A DNA stretch of 5,882 bases, taken from assembly GCA_036519575.1 (NCBI GenBank), contig DATDKZ010000024.1:1-5882 (forward strand). Reading direction: 5' to 3'. Of this stretch, positions 1 through 5,879 are shown in pieces; position 1 is the stretch's first letter; each line of letters starts with the position of its first letter. Source of the DNA: AC-69 sp036519575 (lineage in GTDB: Bacteria; Actinomycetota; UBA4738; HRBIN12). The notes below the pieces were generated by a model that searched no databases, was not told the origin of the DNA, and saw nothing but the letters and a program-made list of their open reading frames with translations. A program made the position numbers and the translations under genes.

Positions 1-530
1 CGATCCTCCACATCGGCGAGCCATGCACGCAGCGCGGGAACCGTCGGCGGGATGGACTCCTTCGGGATCCGTACCAGCTCCGCCGCGAGCATCTGTTCCT
101 CGTGGAACCGTTGACGGCCTTCGTCATCGAGCCGACCGATCGTGAGCTCCTCGTAGAGCAAGGCCGAGTCCACGAGCGTCGCGTGGACGTACAGGAGCAG
201 GTGCGGGTCCAACGCGTCGTACCGCTTGCCGGTGACCGGATCGATCCCGTTGATCCGGGCATGGACCTCGTTGATCCGCTCCGCCGCGGCGTGAGCCTCC
301 GCCTTCGTGCCGAACGTGATCGTGTACGTCAGCATCAGCGTCCGTTGGAGCCGCTTCCACGGGCTTCGGTCGTACATCTGGGTCTGATTCACGCCGGCCA
401 CGACGAGCGGGTGCGCGGCTTGCATCAACAAGGCTCGGGCGCCGCCGAACAGGACGGTGACCTCCCGGTCCACCTGCCAACTGACGCTACCGGGCCCGAA
501 GTACCCGAGATCCGCGTCTGACCCATCCAT
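1..530 (-). CDS. MpaB/DUF2236-family oxygenase-like protein, N-terminal part (truncated by window edge)
   Basis: Reading the minus strand from the ATG at 530-528 gives 176 uninterrupted codons to the window edge, so the C-terminus is missing. The protein opens MDGSDADLGYFGPGS, then SWQVDREVTVLFGGARALL (about 17-35), QAAHPLVVAGV (37-47), a KRLQRT...TYTITFG stretch (59-74), INGIDPVTGKRYDALDP (93-109) and LLLYVHATLVDSALLYE (111-127). This pattern is that of DUF2236, the family of fungal MpaB and latex-clearing rubber oxygenases; characterised members are haem proteins. His40 and His116 are the histidines to test as haem ligands; their role here is inferred. An AGGAG lies directly against the ATG with no spacer, poor for this start, so an in-frame GTG at 563-561 is the alternative. 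No signal peptide is seen. It is divergent from the DUF5317 gene. The substrate is unknown. Family call fairly sure, start uncertain. Confidence 0.85.
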   Translation of the reverse strand, partial: MDGSDADLGYFGPGSVSWQVDREVTVLFGGARALLMQAAHPLVVAGVNQTQMYDRSPWKRLQRTLMLTYTITFGTKAEAHAAAERINEVHARINGIDPVTGKRYDALDPHLLLYVHATLVDSALLYEELTIGRLDDEGRQRFHEEQMLAAELVRIPKESIPPTVPALRAWLADVED

Positions 531-549
531 CTCCTGAAGCGTACCGACG

Positions 550-572
550 TTCGTTCGGATCACGAAGCGTGA
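550..572. promoter_or_regulatory. Overlapping inverted repeats in the divergent DUF2236/DUF5317 gap
   Basis: The 73-bp gap between the two divergent genes holds TTCGT-N7-ACGAA at 550-566 and, overlapping it, TCACG-AAG-CGTGA at 560-572, both perfect inverted repeats. Such dyads between divergent genes are typical of operators for dimeric repressors, but no regulator gene is in view and the arms are only 5 bp. If DUF2236 starts at the GTG at 563, part of the element is coding. No convincing -10/-35 pair was found on either strand here. Confidence 0.3.
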
Positions 573-603
573 CGTGGACGACGCGGCAGGGCACGATACG
601 AGC

Positions 604-1269
604 ATGTCCCCGATCCTGGCGGTGATCGGCCTCGCGATCCTTACCGGCCTGATCGCGGGTGGGAGCCTCCGGAACTTCGAGCGCCTCCACGTGCACTGGT
701 GGGCGCTCGTGTTCATCGGCCTGGCCCTCCAGATCGTGGCCGTCCCTCGGTTCGGCTCGGTACCCGTTTGGGCGATCGGGGCGGGACTGCTCATCGCGTC
801 CTACGTCTTGCTGCTGGCGTTCCTCACGGTCAACCGGTGGATCCCCGGAGCAGCGGTCATGGCGGTCGGGCTGCTGATGAATCTCACCGTCGTGGTCGCC
901 AACGGCGGGATGCCCGTGAGCGCCGCCGCGGTCGAGACCGCCGGCGGGACGGCCGCGGCCTTGGCCACGGACGCCGGGGCCAAGCATCACCTGATGAACG
1001 ACCGAGACCTGTTCGCTCCCCTTGGTGACGTCATCCCGATCCCCCCGCCGGCGGCCGTGGTCCTGTCGATCGGCGACGTCCTGCTCTACGCCGGGATGGC
1101 CTGGTTCGTCTTCCAGGTCATGCGGGGACGGAATCGCGAGAGCCCTCGGCCGATCGCGATGTGGTTCCTGACGTATCGGGGGAAGCACGCTCCGGGCCAT
1201 TGGCGGATGGCGGCTCGCTACCGGGCTGCGCATCCCGTTGGAGCAGAGCGATCGGGAACCGAACCGTGA
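604..1269 (+). CDS. DUF5317 family integral membrane protein
   Basis: A 221-residue hydrophobic protein. Helices are visible at about 3-20, 31-48, 54-75, 79-99 and 149-170. The family-like signature is NGGMPVSAAAV (100-110), a mostly soluble Ala/Gly-rich loop, LGDVIPIPPP (140-149) and SIGDVLLYAGM (155-165), which I recognise as DUF5317, a family of unknown function found in Actinobacteria and Firmicutes. I chose the ATG at 604 because the first helix follows at once; an in-frame GTG at 574 would add ten polar residues. Only a weak AGGG (588-591) precedes the ATG, so a leaderless message is possible. From about residue 173 the protein leaves its membrane core for a basic tail of some 49 residues, lying wholly inside the 152-bp convergent overlap with sensor kinase 1. 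That tail may be accidental read-through. Family call sure, function unknown. Confidence 0.85.
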   Translation: MSPILAVIGLAILTGLIAGGSLRNFERLHVHWWALVFIGLALQIVAVPRFGSVPVWAIGAGLLIASYVLLLAFLTVNRWIPGAAVMAVGLLMNLTVVVANGGMPVSAAAVETAGGTAAALATDAGAKHHLMNDRDLFAPLGDVIPIPPPAAVVLSIGDVLLYAGMAWFVFQVMRGRNRESPRPIAMWFLTYRGKHAPGHWRMAARYRAAHPVGAERSGTEP

Positions 1270-2623
1270 TCGTCGTGCCCTCACCAACCGCGCTCCGGAC
1301 ATGGAACGAACCACCACCGACCTTCGCACGTTCGCGCATCATCGCCATCCCATAGTGGCCCTCGGGACCGGGAGCGCCGGCATCGAACCCCGAACCGTTG
1401 TCGTCCAACTGGAGCACGATGTCCTCGCCCTGTTCGGTGACCGACACCGACACGTCGGTCGGGTCGGCGTGTTTGACCGCGTTCATGATGCCTTCGCGCG
1501 CGATGTGGAATACGAGTAGCGCGATCGGCGCGGGGAGCTCGATGTCTTGCACATCTCGGTGGAACCGGATGTGCGAGTCACGTCCGACCTCGTCGGTGAA
1601 CGACTCGAGCGACTCAGCCAAACCTCTGGCGCCGAGGGGCGAACGGTGCAGGTCGCGGATCAGCGCACGGATCCGATCCGACGTCTCTTGCTTCGATTCG
1701 CGGATCTTGTCGAGCTGCATGCGGACGTCATCGACATCGCCCCTATCCAGCAGTTTTCTGGCGATATCCACCTGCAGCGATAGTCGGAACAGGACCTGGG
1801 CAAGGTCGTCATGGAGGTATCCGGCGATCTGGAGTCGCTCGTCTGCCCGCTCTTCGGCCATGGTGTTCGAGAGCTCGCGGAGGATCTCCTCACGCTCGGT
1901 CAGCTCGATGTGCGCCTCTTCGAGAGCCTGCGATCGAAAGAACATCTGCCGGGCGAAGATGAGGGGGGCCAACACCGCCGGGAGACTCCAGAGACCAACG
2001 TCTTGATAGAACACGGCGAGGGTGAGGCCCAGGATGCCAAGCCCCAGATAGCTAATTAAGAAGTCGCGAACATTCCCAATCGTGAGCTGTTTGAACATGT
2101 CTGCTGCAGAAATGCCGAGCTTCGTGCTCATGTACAGAGTCACGAGACTGGCGTTAACGGCATAGTCCGCGAGGGCAGCCAAAGCGGCCGCTCCAACGAC
2201 GACGACGATTCGGGATTTGTTAAGCGGAAGAGTCGGGTCGTGAAAGATGTGGAAGATGGCACTGGCCGCGACAACGGAGAGTGCAACTTGACTCCGATTG
2301 TAAAGCGCAGCCCCGAGTGAGACCTCGCGTCGAAACTCGCGGGGGTCCAGAGCACCAATGAGAGCAATCGCACCCGCTCCACCGGCGGGGTAAAGAATTG
2401 CCACCATTATCAGCACGGGAAATCCCACACTGATCGTTAGTCCGCGCCAAGCTGGAACAGGAAGAAATTCGATACCAGCAATCAAGACCGACCAGATCAA
2501 CCACTCTGGGTTGAAGGAAATTGGGCTCAGGAGGAGGAACGCCCCAATGATGGCGAGGGTCGCCAAGAAGAGGCAGACGCTCACGAGGAGCAGCAGGCGA
2601 TCCCGGTTCCTCGTCTCGACCAT
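1118..2623 (-). CDS. Membrane sensor histidine kinase 1 (HisKA_3 / NarX-DesK type)
   Basis: A 501-residue kinase predicted to autophosphorylate on His and pass the phosphate to a response regulator. Residues about 10-226 form 7-8 membrane helices with a short cytoplasmic signature, ALDPREFRREVSLG...YNRSQVAL (91-115), and LADYAVNASL (151-160). A charged, probably coiled-coil linker (229-262) follows. The HisKA_3 H-box ERLQIAGYLHDDLAQVL (262-278) has His271 and the full HDxxxQ motif (Gln276), which in NarX-type kinases supports both phosphorylation and phosphatase activity. The ATPase domain has an N-box (REGIMNAVKHA, Asn381), G1 DDNGSGF (407-413), G2 GHYGMAMM (422-429) and G3 VGEGTTI (446-452). 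It ends near FPI (456-458), leaving a 43-residue Ser/Pro/Glu-rich tail overlapped by DUF5317. An in-frame TGA sits four codons before the ATG, so the start cannot lie further upstream; no good Shine-Dalgarno is seen. No response regulator is adjacent. Paralogue of kinase 2. Confidence 0.9.
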   Translation of the reverse strand: MVETRNRDRLLLLVSVCLFLATLAIIGAFLLLSPISFNPEWLIWSVLIAGIEFLPVPAWRGLTISVGFPVLIMVAILYPAGGAGAIALIGALDPREFRREVSLGAALYNRSQVALSVVAASAIFHIFHDPTLPLNKSRIVVVVGAAALAALADYAVNASLVTLYMSTKLGISAADMFKQLTIGNVRDFLISYLGLGILGLTLAVFYQDVGLWSLPAVLAPLIFARQMFFRSQALEEAHIELTEREEILRELSNTMAEERADERLQIAGYLHDDLAQVLFRLSLQVDIARKLLDRGDVDDVRMQLDKIRESKQETSDRIRALIRDLHRSPLGARGLAESLESFTDEVGRDSHIRFHRDVQDIELPAPIALLVFHIAREGIMNAVKHADPTDVSVSVTEQGEDIVLQLDDNGSGFDAGAPGPEGHYGMAMMRERAKVGGGSFHVRSAVGEGTTITVRFPIALLQRDAQPGSEPPSANGPERASPDTSGTTSRSAEGSRDSVPA

Positions 2624-2712
2624 GGGTCTACATCATGACTGGGTCCGACAATCCTTTCGAGTAGGGGGAAAGTACTGCAAAGGTCGTAGGCCGATGCAGC
2701 GGCTTGTCCCCC

Positions 2713-2753
2713 GTCCAGGGGTCCCCCGATAGTGTCCAGCGTGTCCCCTGGGC
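2713..2753 (+). promoter_or_regulatory. Predicted stem-loop and GTCC repeats in the leader of the micro-ORF
   Basis: GTCCAGGGG (2713-2721) can pair with CCCCTGGGC (2745-2753) over nine positions, one of them G-U, around a 23-nt loop. The tetramer GTCC recurs five times in 42 bp (starting at 2706, 2713, 2721, 2734 and 2743). TAGTGT (2730-2735), of the TAnnnT type, could be a -10 box, with TTGTCC (2704-2709) as a -35, but their 20-bp spacing is too long for comfort. The element may be an operator array, a folded 5' leader, or both. The repeats and pairing are read directly; function is inferred. Confidence 0.3.
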
Positions 2754-2778
2754 GGGGATGTGACGAAGGAGGAAGAGG

Positions 2779-2865
2779 ATGAAGATCGCGCGTCGCGTGA
2801 TTCTGGCTCTCGGCTCGGTGACGGCTCTCGCCCTGGCGGGCGGCGCCCACTGGCGGGTCGGCTAA
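2779..2865 (+). CDS. 28-residue signal-peptide-like micro-protein between the two kinases
   Basis: A short frame with unusually good expression signals: an exact AAGGAGG (2766-2772), six bases before ATG, and a strong terminator 21 bases after the TAA. The product starts MKIARR, continues with an uncharged hydrophobic run of 14 residues (7-20, VILALGSVTALALA) and ends GGAHWRVG. This is the n/h/c layout of a Sec signal sequence. Cleavage after Ala-Leu-Ala (18-20) would free an octapeptide with His, Trp and Arg; without cleavage it would be a single-pass membrane micro-protein. The Gly-Gly at 21-22 could instead recall a double-glycine leader, but the rest does not resemble one. It is antiparallel to both kinases and lies between them. 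I do not recognise a family. A regulatory leader peptide or dual-function small RNA are alternatives. The coding call rests on the Shine-Dalgarno, composition and terminator. Confidence 0.6.
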   Translation: MKIARRVILALGSVTALALAGGAHWRVG

Positions 2866-2886
2866 GACCTAGCAATTCAATCTAGT

Positions 2887-2924
2887 GAGGCCTCCGGCCG
2901 TTTGGTCGGAGGCCTCTTCGTTTT
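2887..2924 (+). terminator. Rho-independent terminator of the micro-ORF unit
   Basis: GAGGCCTCCG (2887-2896) and CGGAGGCCTC (2907-2916) form a perfect 10-bp GC-rich stem with a 10-nt loop, followed on the plus strand by TTCGTTTT. It begins 21 bases after the micro-ORF stop. On the minus strand, downstream of kinase 2, the same hairpin lacks a U-run, so it is mainly a plus-strand terminator, though it might weaken read-through from kinase 2 into kinase 1. Confidence 0.85.
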
Positions 2925-2952
2925 CCTGAGCGTGACTCTCGAGCTGGCTAGA

Positions 2953-2965
2953 GGCCAAGCTGGCC
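2953..2965 (-). other. Small hairpin just after the kinase 2 stop codon
   Basis: GGCCA-AGC-TGGCC forms a 5-bp stem with a 3-nt loop two bases beyond the kinase 2 TAG (minus strand). The heptamer AGCTGGC also occurs twice nearby, at 2942-2948 and 2959-2965. There is no T-run after it on the minus strand, so it is at best a weak or 3'-end-protecting structure. Confidence 0.25.
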
Positions 2966-2967
2966 GG

Positions 2968-4398
2968 CTACAGCGGCTCAACCCTAAGCGGCAATTTGGC
3001 GGCGACGGTGGTTCCCTCCCCTAGACGCGATTCGACAACAAGTTTCCCGCCGCGGGACTCGACCCTTTCTCTCATCAGTTGCAGACCGAAGTGATTGCGC
3101 AAATCGACGTTCGAACTTTCAAAGCCAACTCCCGTGTCCGACACAATTAGCCGCCCGTTGTGCTCTTCCTCTTCCCATATTCGGACGGTTACCCTCCCGG
3201 CTTTTGAATATTTCGCTGCATTCGTCAAGGCTTCCCTTGCGACTTGATAGAGCACGAGCAGAGCCTCATCCGACCCATCGAGATCTTCCAAATAGAGGTC
3301 CATGGGCGGCGCCCCATTTGACTGGAGATGTTCCGCGAGTAGGCGAATCGTTCCGACGAGTCCCTCAGGACCCAGGGATGACCTCCGCAACTGATCCACC
3401 ACTTGCCGGATGGCTGCTTGAGATGCGGCAGTCGCAGCGAGTAACTCGGGAAGGTCCGCATCAAGATCCAACAATCGCCCGGCGTCTAGATCCTCCTTTA
3501 GCACCTGTCCCATGAGGTGAACCTGGAAGAGAGGCGGGAGCACCTCGTCGTGCAACTCGCCCGCAAGAGCGACGCGTTCATCGCGACGTTCTTCGCTAAC
3601 CGATTCTGTGGTTCTGCGTAGCGCCTCGTCTTTGGTGGCAACCCGCTCTTTCGCCTCATGAAGCCTTTCCGCTCGAACGAGACCTCCCCTCGCCAACGCA
3701 AGCGGAACGAGGCAGAAGAGCAGACCCCACCCACCCGCGGCTAGGAAAATCGCGGCGATCAGCGGAGCGACTAAGCCCATCGAGACGTAGAGAATCGTGC
3801 TGTCGGCGGGAGCTGACCCGAACAAGTGCCGCACGGCCATGAGAGGCGACACCCGGTCTCGTAGAACTATCGTCGGCACCACACAGGCTGCATTTACGGC
3901 AAAGTCGGCCGCGAGAGCCATCAACGACCATAGGGCGACAGCGGGCCACGCCGCGGCATTGACGTTCCCAACGTGGAAGACGAGGGCGGCCGCGGTAGTG
4001 GCAAGCGCAACCTGGGATCGGTTGAAGACAGCTCTTGAGAATGAAGACTCGCCGCGGACCTCCATTGGATCGAAGCAGCCCGCGAAAGCGACAATTGCCG
4101 CGAAAGCCGGAGGGAAGAGAAGGGCCGCTGCGAGGGAGACTGGCAAAGACATGGTCAGAGTTACGCCCTTGCCGACCCGGACGAGCATTAGGTCAGCTGC
4201 GAGCGCAACGGCGGCCCAAAGAGCGATCTGCCACCACCTGCCGTCGAGGGCTACACGCTCGGAAGAGACGAGCAGCGCGAGGAAGACAAAAATGCCGAGA
4301 GACGAAGCCAGCTGGAATATCCGGATTGCGAACGAATCATCGACACCACGAGTCGTCGGATTCTGCAAATCACCCGGTATCGTCGTTGCCGAGGCCAT
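2968..4398 (-). CDS. Membrane sensor histidine kinase 2 (HisKA_3 type, HDxxxP variant)
   Basis: A 476-residue paralogue of kinase 1 with the same plan. A polar N-terminus of about 25 residues is followed by some seven membrane helices (27-239) carrying the shared signature GCFDPMEVRGESS...FNRSQVAL (107-132) and LAADFAVNA (162-170). A charged linker (240-272) follows. The H-box ERVALAGELHDEVLPPLFQ (274-292) has His283, but Pro288 stands where HisKA_3 kinases usually have the Gln of HDxxxQ; since that Gln supports phosphatase activity in NarX-type enzymes, this kinase may be biased towards phosphorylation (inference). The ATPase domain looks intact: N-box REALTNAAKYS (Asn393), G1 SDTGVGF (420-426), G2 NHFGLQLM (435-442), G3 LGEGTTV (459-465). 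The start has a good GGAGGG (4405-4410) six bases upstream. It ends 344 bp before kinase 1 starts on the same strand, with an opposing micro-unit in between. Confidence 0.9.
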   Translation of the reverse strand: MASATTIPGDLQNPTTRGVDDSFAIRIFQLASSLGIFVFLALLVSSERVALDGRWWQIALWAAVALAADLMLVRVGKGVTLTMSLPVSLAAALLFPPAFAAIVAFAGCFDPMEVRGESSFSRAVFNRSQVALATTAAALVFHVGNVNAAAWPAVALWSLMALAADFAVNAACVVPTIVLRDRVSPLMAVRHLFGSAPADSTILYVSMGLVAPLIAAIFLAAGGWGLLFCLVPLALARGGLVRAERLHEAKERVATKDEALRRTTESVSEERRDERVALAGELHDEVLPPLFQVHLMGQVLKEDLDAGRLLDLDADLPELLAATAASQAAIRQVVDQLRRSSLGPEGLVGTIRLLAEHLQSNGAPPMDLYLEDLDGSDEALLVLYQVAREALTNAAKYSKAGRVTVRIWEEEEHNGRLIVSDTGVGFESSNVDLRNHFGLQLMRERVESRGGKLVVESRLGEGTTVAAKLPLRVEPL

Positions 4399-4453
4399 CC
4401 CCTTCCCTCCCGATCCACTCGCCCCGGCCCCCGGCGATTCTTACGCCCGGCGG

Positions 4454-4462
4454 TTATCCACA
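4454..4462 (+). promoter_or_regulatory. Single exact DnaA-box consensus upstream of kinase 2
   Basis: TTATCCACA matches the bacterial DnaA-box consensus exactly. It lies in the 167-bp divergent gap, 55 bp upstream of the kinase 2 ATG and 103 bp from the PGPGW gene. On the minus strand it reads TGTGGATAA and overlaps GATAAC (4453-4458), a plausible -10 for kinase 2, with a weak TTCAAC (4478-4483) as -35 at 19-bp spacing. DnaA bound here could compete with RNA polymerase. One 9-mer match in a window this size can also be chance. Confidence 0.35.
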
Positions 4463-4565
4463 GGCAAGGTGTCGAGCGTTGAAAGAGTGACAAGCAAAGC
4501 GAACGCGCACGTCAGACGGCCCGAGGGGTTCCTGTATTCGAACGAGCCATGAGAAACTCGCGGGC

Positions 4566-4964
4566 ATGGACGAGCGCTCCCACCGTAGGGACACCTGGGG
4601 TGACGATCCGGAGGAGGTAGACGCTTCCGAGACCGTTGCCGAGCTTGAGGTCGTCGAGCCTGAAGCTGCTCGCCGCTGGCACGAGCACCCCGCGTTCGTA
4701 CCAGTCAAAGCGGTGGCGCGCTTCATACAACGAAGCGGGAAGCGGATCGCTGTGACCGTCGCAGGCTTCGCCGTGCTGCTCGCCGGTATCGCCCTTCTGG
4801 TGCTGCCAGGGCCGGGATGGCTGCTGATCTTCATCGGCCTCACGATCCTCGCTACCCAGTACATGTGGGCGGAACGTCTGCTGACGGCCGCCAAGCGCAA
4901 GGCTGAGCAGGCGAAGGACGTCGTCCTCCGCAAGAAGAATCGAGACGACACACCTGCGGGCTGA
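4566..4964 (+). CDS. PGPGW-motif small membrane protein (TIGR02611-like)
   Basis: A 132-residue protein with an acidic, polar N-terminus (1-45), a basic patch RFIQRSGKR (52-60), helix 1 (about 61-80), the invariant turn PGPGW (81-85), helix 2 (86-99) and a Lys/Arg-rich tail (about 105-127). The LPGPGWLLIFIGLTILA core is diagnostic of the PGPGW family of putative transmembrane proteins, whose actinobacterial members are TIGR02611; the function is unknown. Charge distribution suggests both termini are cytoplasmic, with the PGPGW turn in the membrane. No clear Shine-Dalgarno precedes the ATG at 4566; the nearby ATG at 4549 is out of frame. It is the first gene of a pair with the DUF72 gene 9 bp downstream. 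Family call is firm. Confidence 0.88.
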   Translation: MDERSHRRDTWGDDPEEVDASETVAELEVVEPEAARRWHEHPAFVPVKAVARFIQRSGKRIAVTVAGFAVLLAGIALLVLPGPGWLLIFIGLTILATQYMWAERLLTAAKRKAEQAKDVVLRKKNRDDTPAG

Positions 4965-4973
4965 GGTGGCTCG
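4965..4973 (+). promoter_or_regulatory. Shine-Dalgarno overlapping the upstream stop codon (translational coupling)
   Basis: The PGPGW gene's TGA (4962-4964) forms part of GAGGTGG (4963-4969), which lies four bases before the DUF72 ATG. Ribosomes ending on the first gene are positioned to restart on the second, which supports the start at 4974 and a shared transcript. Confidence 0.6.
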
Positions 4974-5879
4974 ATGACACCGGGCTCGATCCTGATCGGC
5001 ACCTCGTCGTGGACCGACAAGACGCTCATCAAGGACGGCAACTTCTACCCGTCCGACGCGAAGACCGCGGAGAAACGCCTGCAGTTCTACGCGTCAGAGT
5101 TCCCGTTGGTGGAGGTCGACTCCACTTACTACTTCCCGCCGTCGGAGAGCAATTCCGTCCTGTGGATCGAGCGAACCCCGAAGAACTTCACGTTCAACAT
5201 CAAGGCTTATTCGCTGCTGACGAACCACCCGACGCGCCCCAACTCCCTGTACAAGGATCTGCAGCCCGCCATCCCCGAGGGCAAGCGCAACGTCTATCGC
5301 GAGCAGCTGCCCGACGAGGTCGTCGACGAGGTCTGGCAACGCTTCCGTGACGCGCTCATGCCGCTGCATTCGGCCGGCAAGATGGGAGCCGTGCTGTTCC
5401 AGTTCCCGCAATGGTTCGTGATCTCGAAGAAGTCGAAGGCCTACATCGAAGAATGCGTCGAACGGCTCCCGGACTTCCGCGTCGCGGTCGAGTTCCGTCA
5501 CAAGAGTTGGATGGAAGAGCGGAACGTGGAGGAGACGCTCGGGTTCCTCGAGGAACGCAATCTTCCCTATGTGTGCGTGGACATGCCGCAAGGCTTCGAC
5601 TCCAGCATCCCCCCGATCGCGGCGGCGACCGCGAAGGACCTCGCGATGGTCCGGTTCCACGGACGCAACCGCGAGACGTGGCAGGCGAAGAGCGACACCG
5701 CGAGCGCCCGGTTCCGCTACGACTACCCGAAGGAAGAACTCGAGGAATGGGTTCCGCGGATCGAGTCGCTCGCCGGTGAGACCCGGGAAACCCACGTCTT
5801 GATGAACAACTGCTATCAGGACTTCGCGGTCAGGAACGGCCGCGAGCTCGGCGACCTGTTGGGGCTTGACCTCGGCTAG
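4974..5879 (+). CDS. DUF72 / YecE-like TIM-barrel protein
   Basis: A complete 301-residue protein of the DUF72 family (COG1801, E. coli YecE), predicted to be a cytoplasmic TIM barrel of unknown biochemical function. The strand-end motifs appear in family order: GTSSWTD (9-15), FYPS (24-27), VEVDSTYYFPP (46-56), FNIKAY (74-79), LFQFPQWF (141-148), VEFRHKSW (172-179), VCVDMPQGF (200-208), VRFHGRN (226-232) and LMNNCYQDFAVRN (276-288). The conserved acidic, His, Arg and Asn residues cluster at the strand C-ends, as in an active site, although no reaction is established. A loop at about 88-125 is somewhat long and charged, which occurs in one DUF72 subgroup. Length is in the upper normal range. 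There is no signal peptide. It is probably co-transcribed and coupled with the PGPGW gene; a functional link between the two is not evident. Confidence 0.92.
   Translation: MTPGSILIGTSSWTDKTLIKDGNFYPSDAKTAEKRLQFYASEFPLVEVDSTYYFPPSESNSVLWIERTPKNFTFNIKAYSLLTNHPTRPNSLYKDLQPAIPEGKRNVYREQLPDEVVDEVWQRFRDALMPLHSAGKMGAVLFQFPQWFVISKKSKAYIEECVERLPDFRVAVEFRHKSWMEERNVEETLGFLEERNLPYVCVDMPQGFDSSIPPIAAATAKDLAMVRFHGRNRETWQAKSDTASARFRYDYPKEELEEWVPRIESLAGETRETHVLMNNCYQDFAVRNGRELGDLLGLDLG

Noticed and set aside
102..521. Plus-strand frame of 139 codons at the left end
   Set aside because: Opposite a recognisable DUF2236 reading on the minus strand; its own product shows no fold-like hydrophobic pattern.
487..1329. 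Long minus-strand frame of 280 codons opposite DUF5317
   Set aside because: Its product is Arg/Asp/His-rich with no family pattern, while the opposite strand encodes a clear membrane protein. It is a high-GC antisense shadow that also runs across the DUF2236 promoter.
2624..2967. A small response regulator or tRNA hidden between the kinases
   Set aside because: The gap is too short for a receiver domain, and I find no tRNA-like cloverleaf; it is accounted for by the micro-ORF unit and its terminator.
4454..4462. DnaA box as evidence for a replication origin
   Set aside because: Only one box, no cluster, no AT-rich unwinding element and no dnaA, dnaN, rpmH or partition gene nearby.
3797..4552. 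Plus-strand frame of 251 codons opposite kinase 2
   Set aside because: Mirrors the membrane half of kinase 2, is rich in Ala/Arg/Thr without motifs, and runs through the kinase 2 start region into the intergenic gap.
5094..5795. Minus-strand frame of 233 codons opposite DUF72
   Set aside because: The DUF72 motifs on the plus strand are continuous and in family order; this frame is an antisense shadow.
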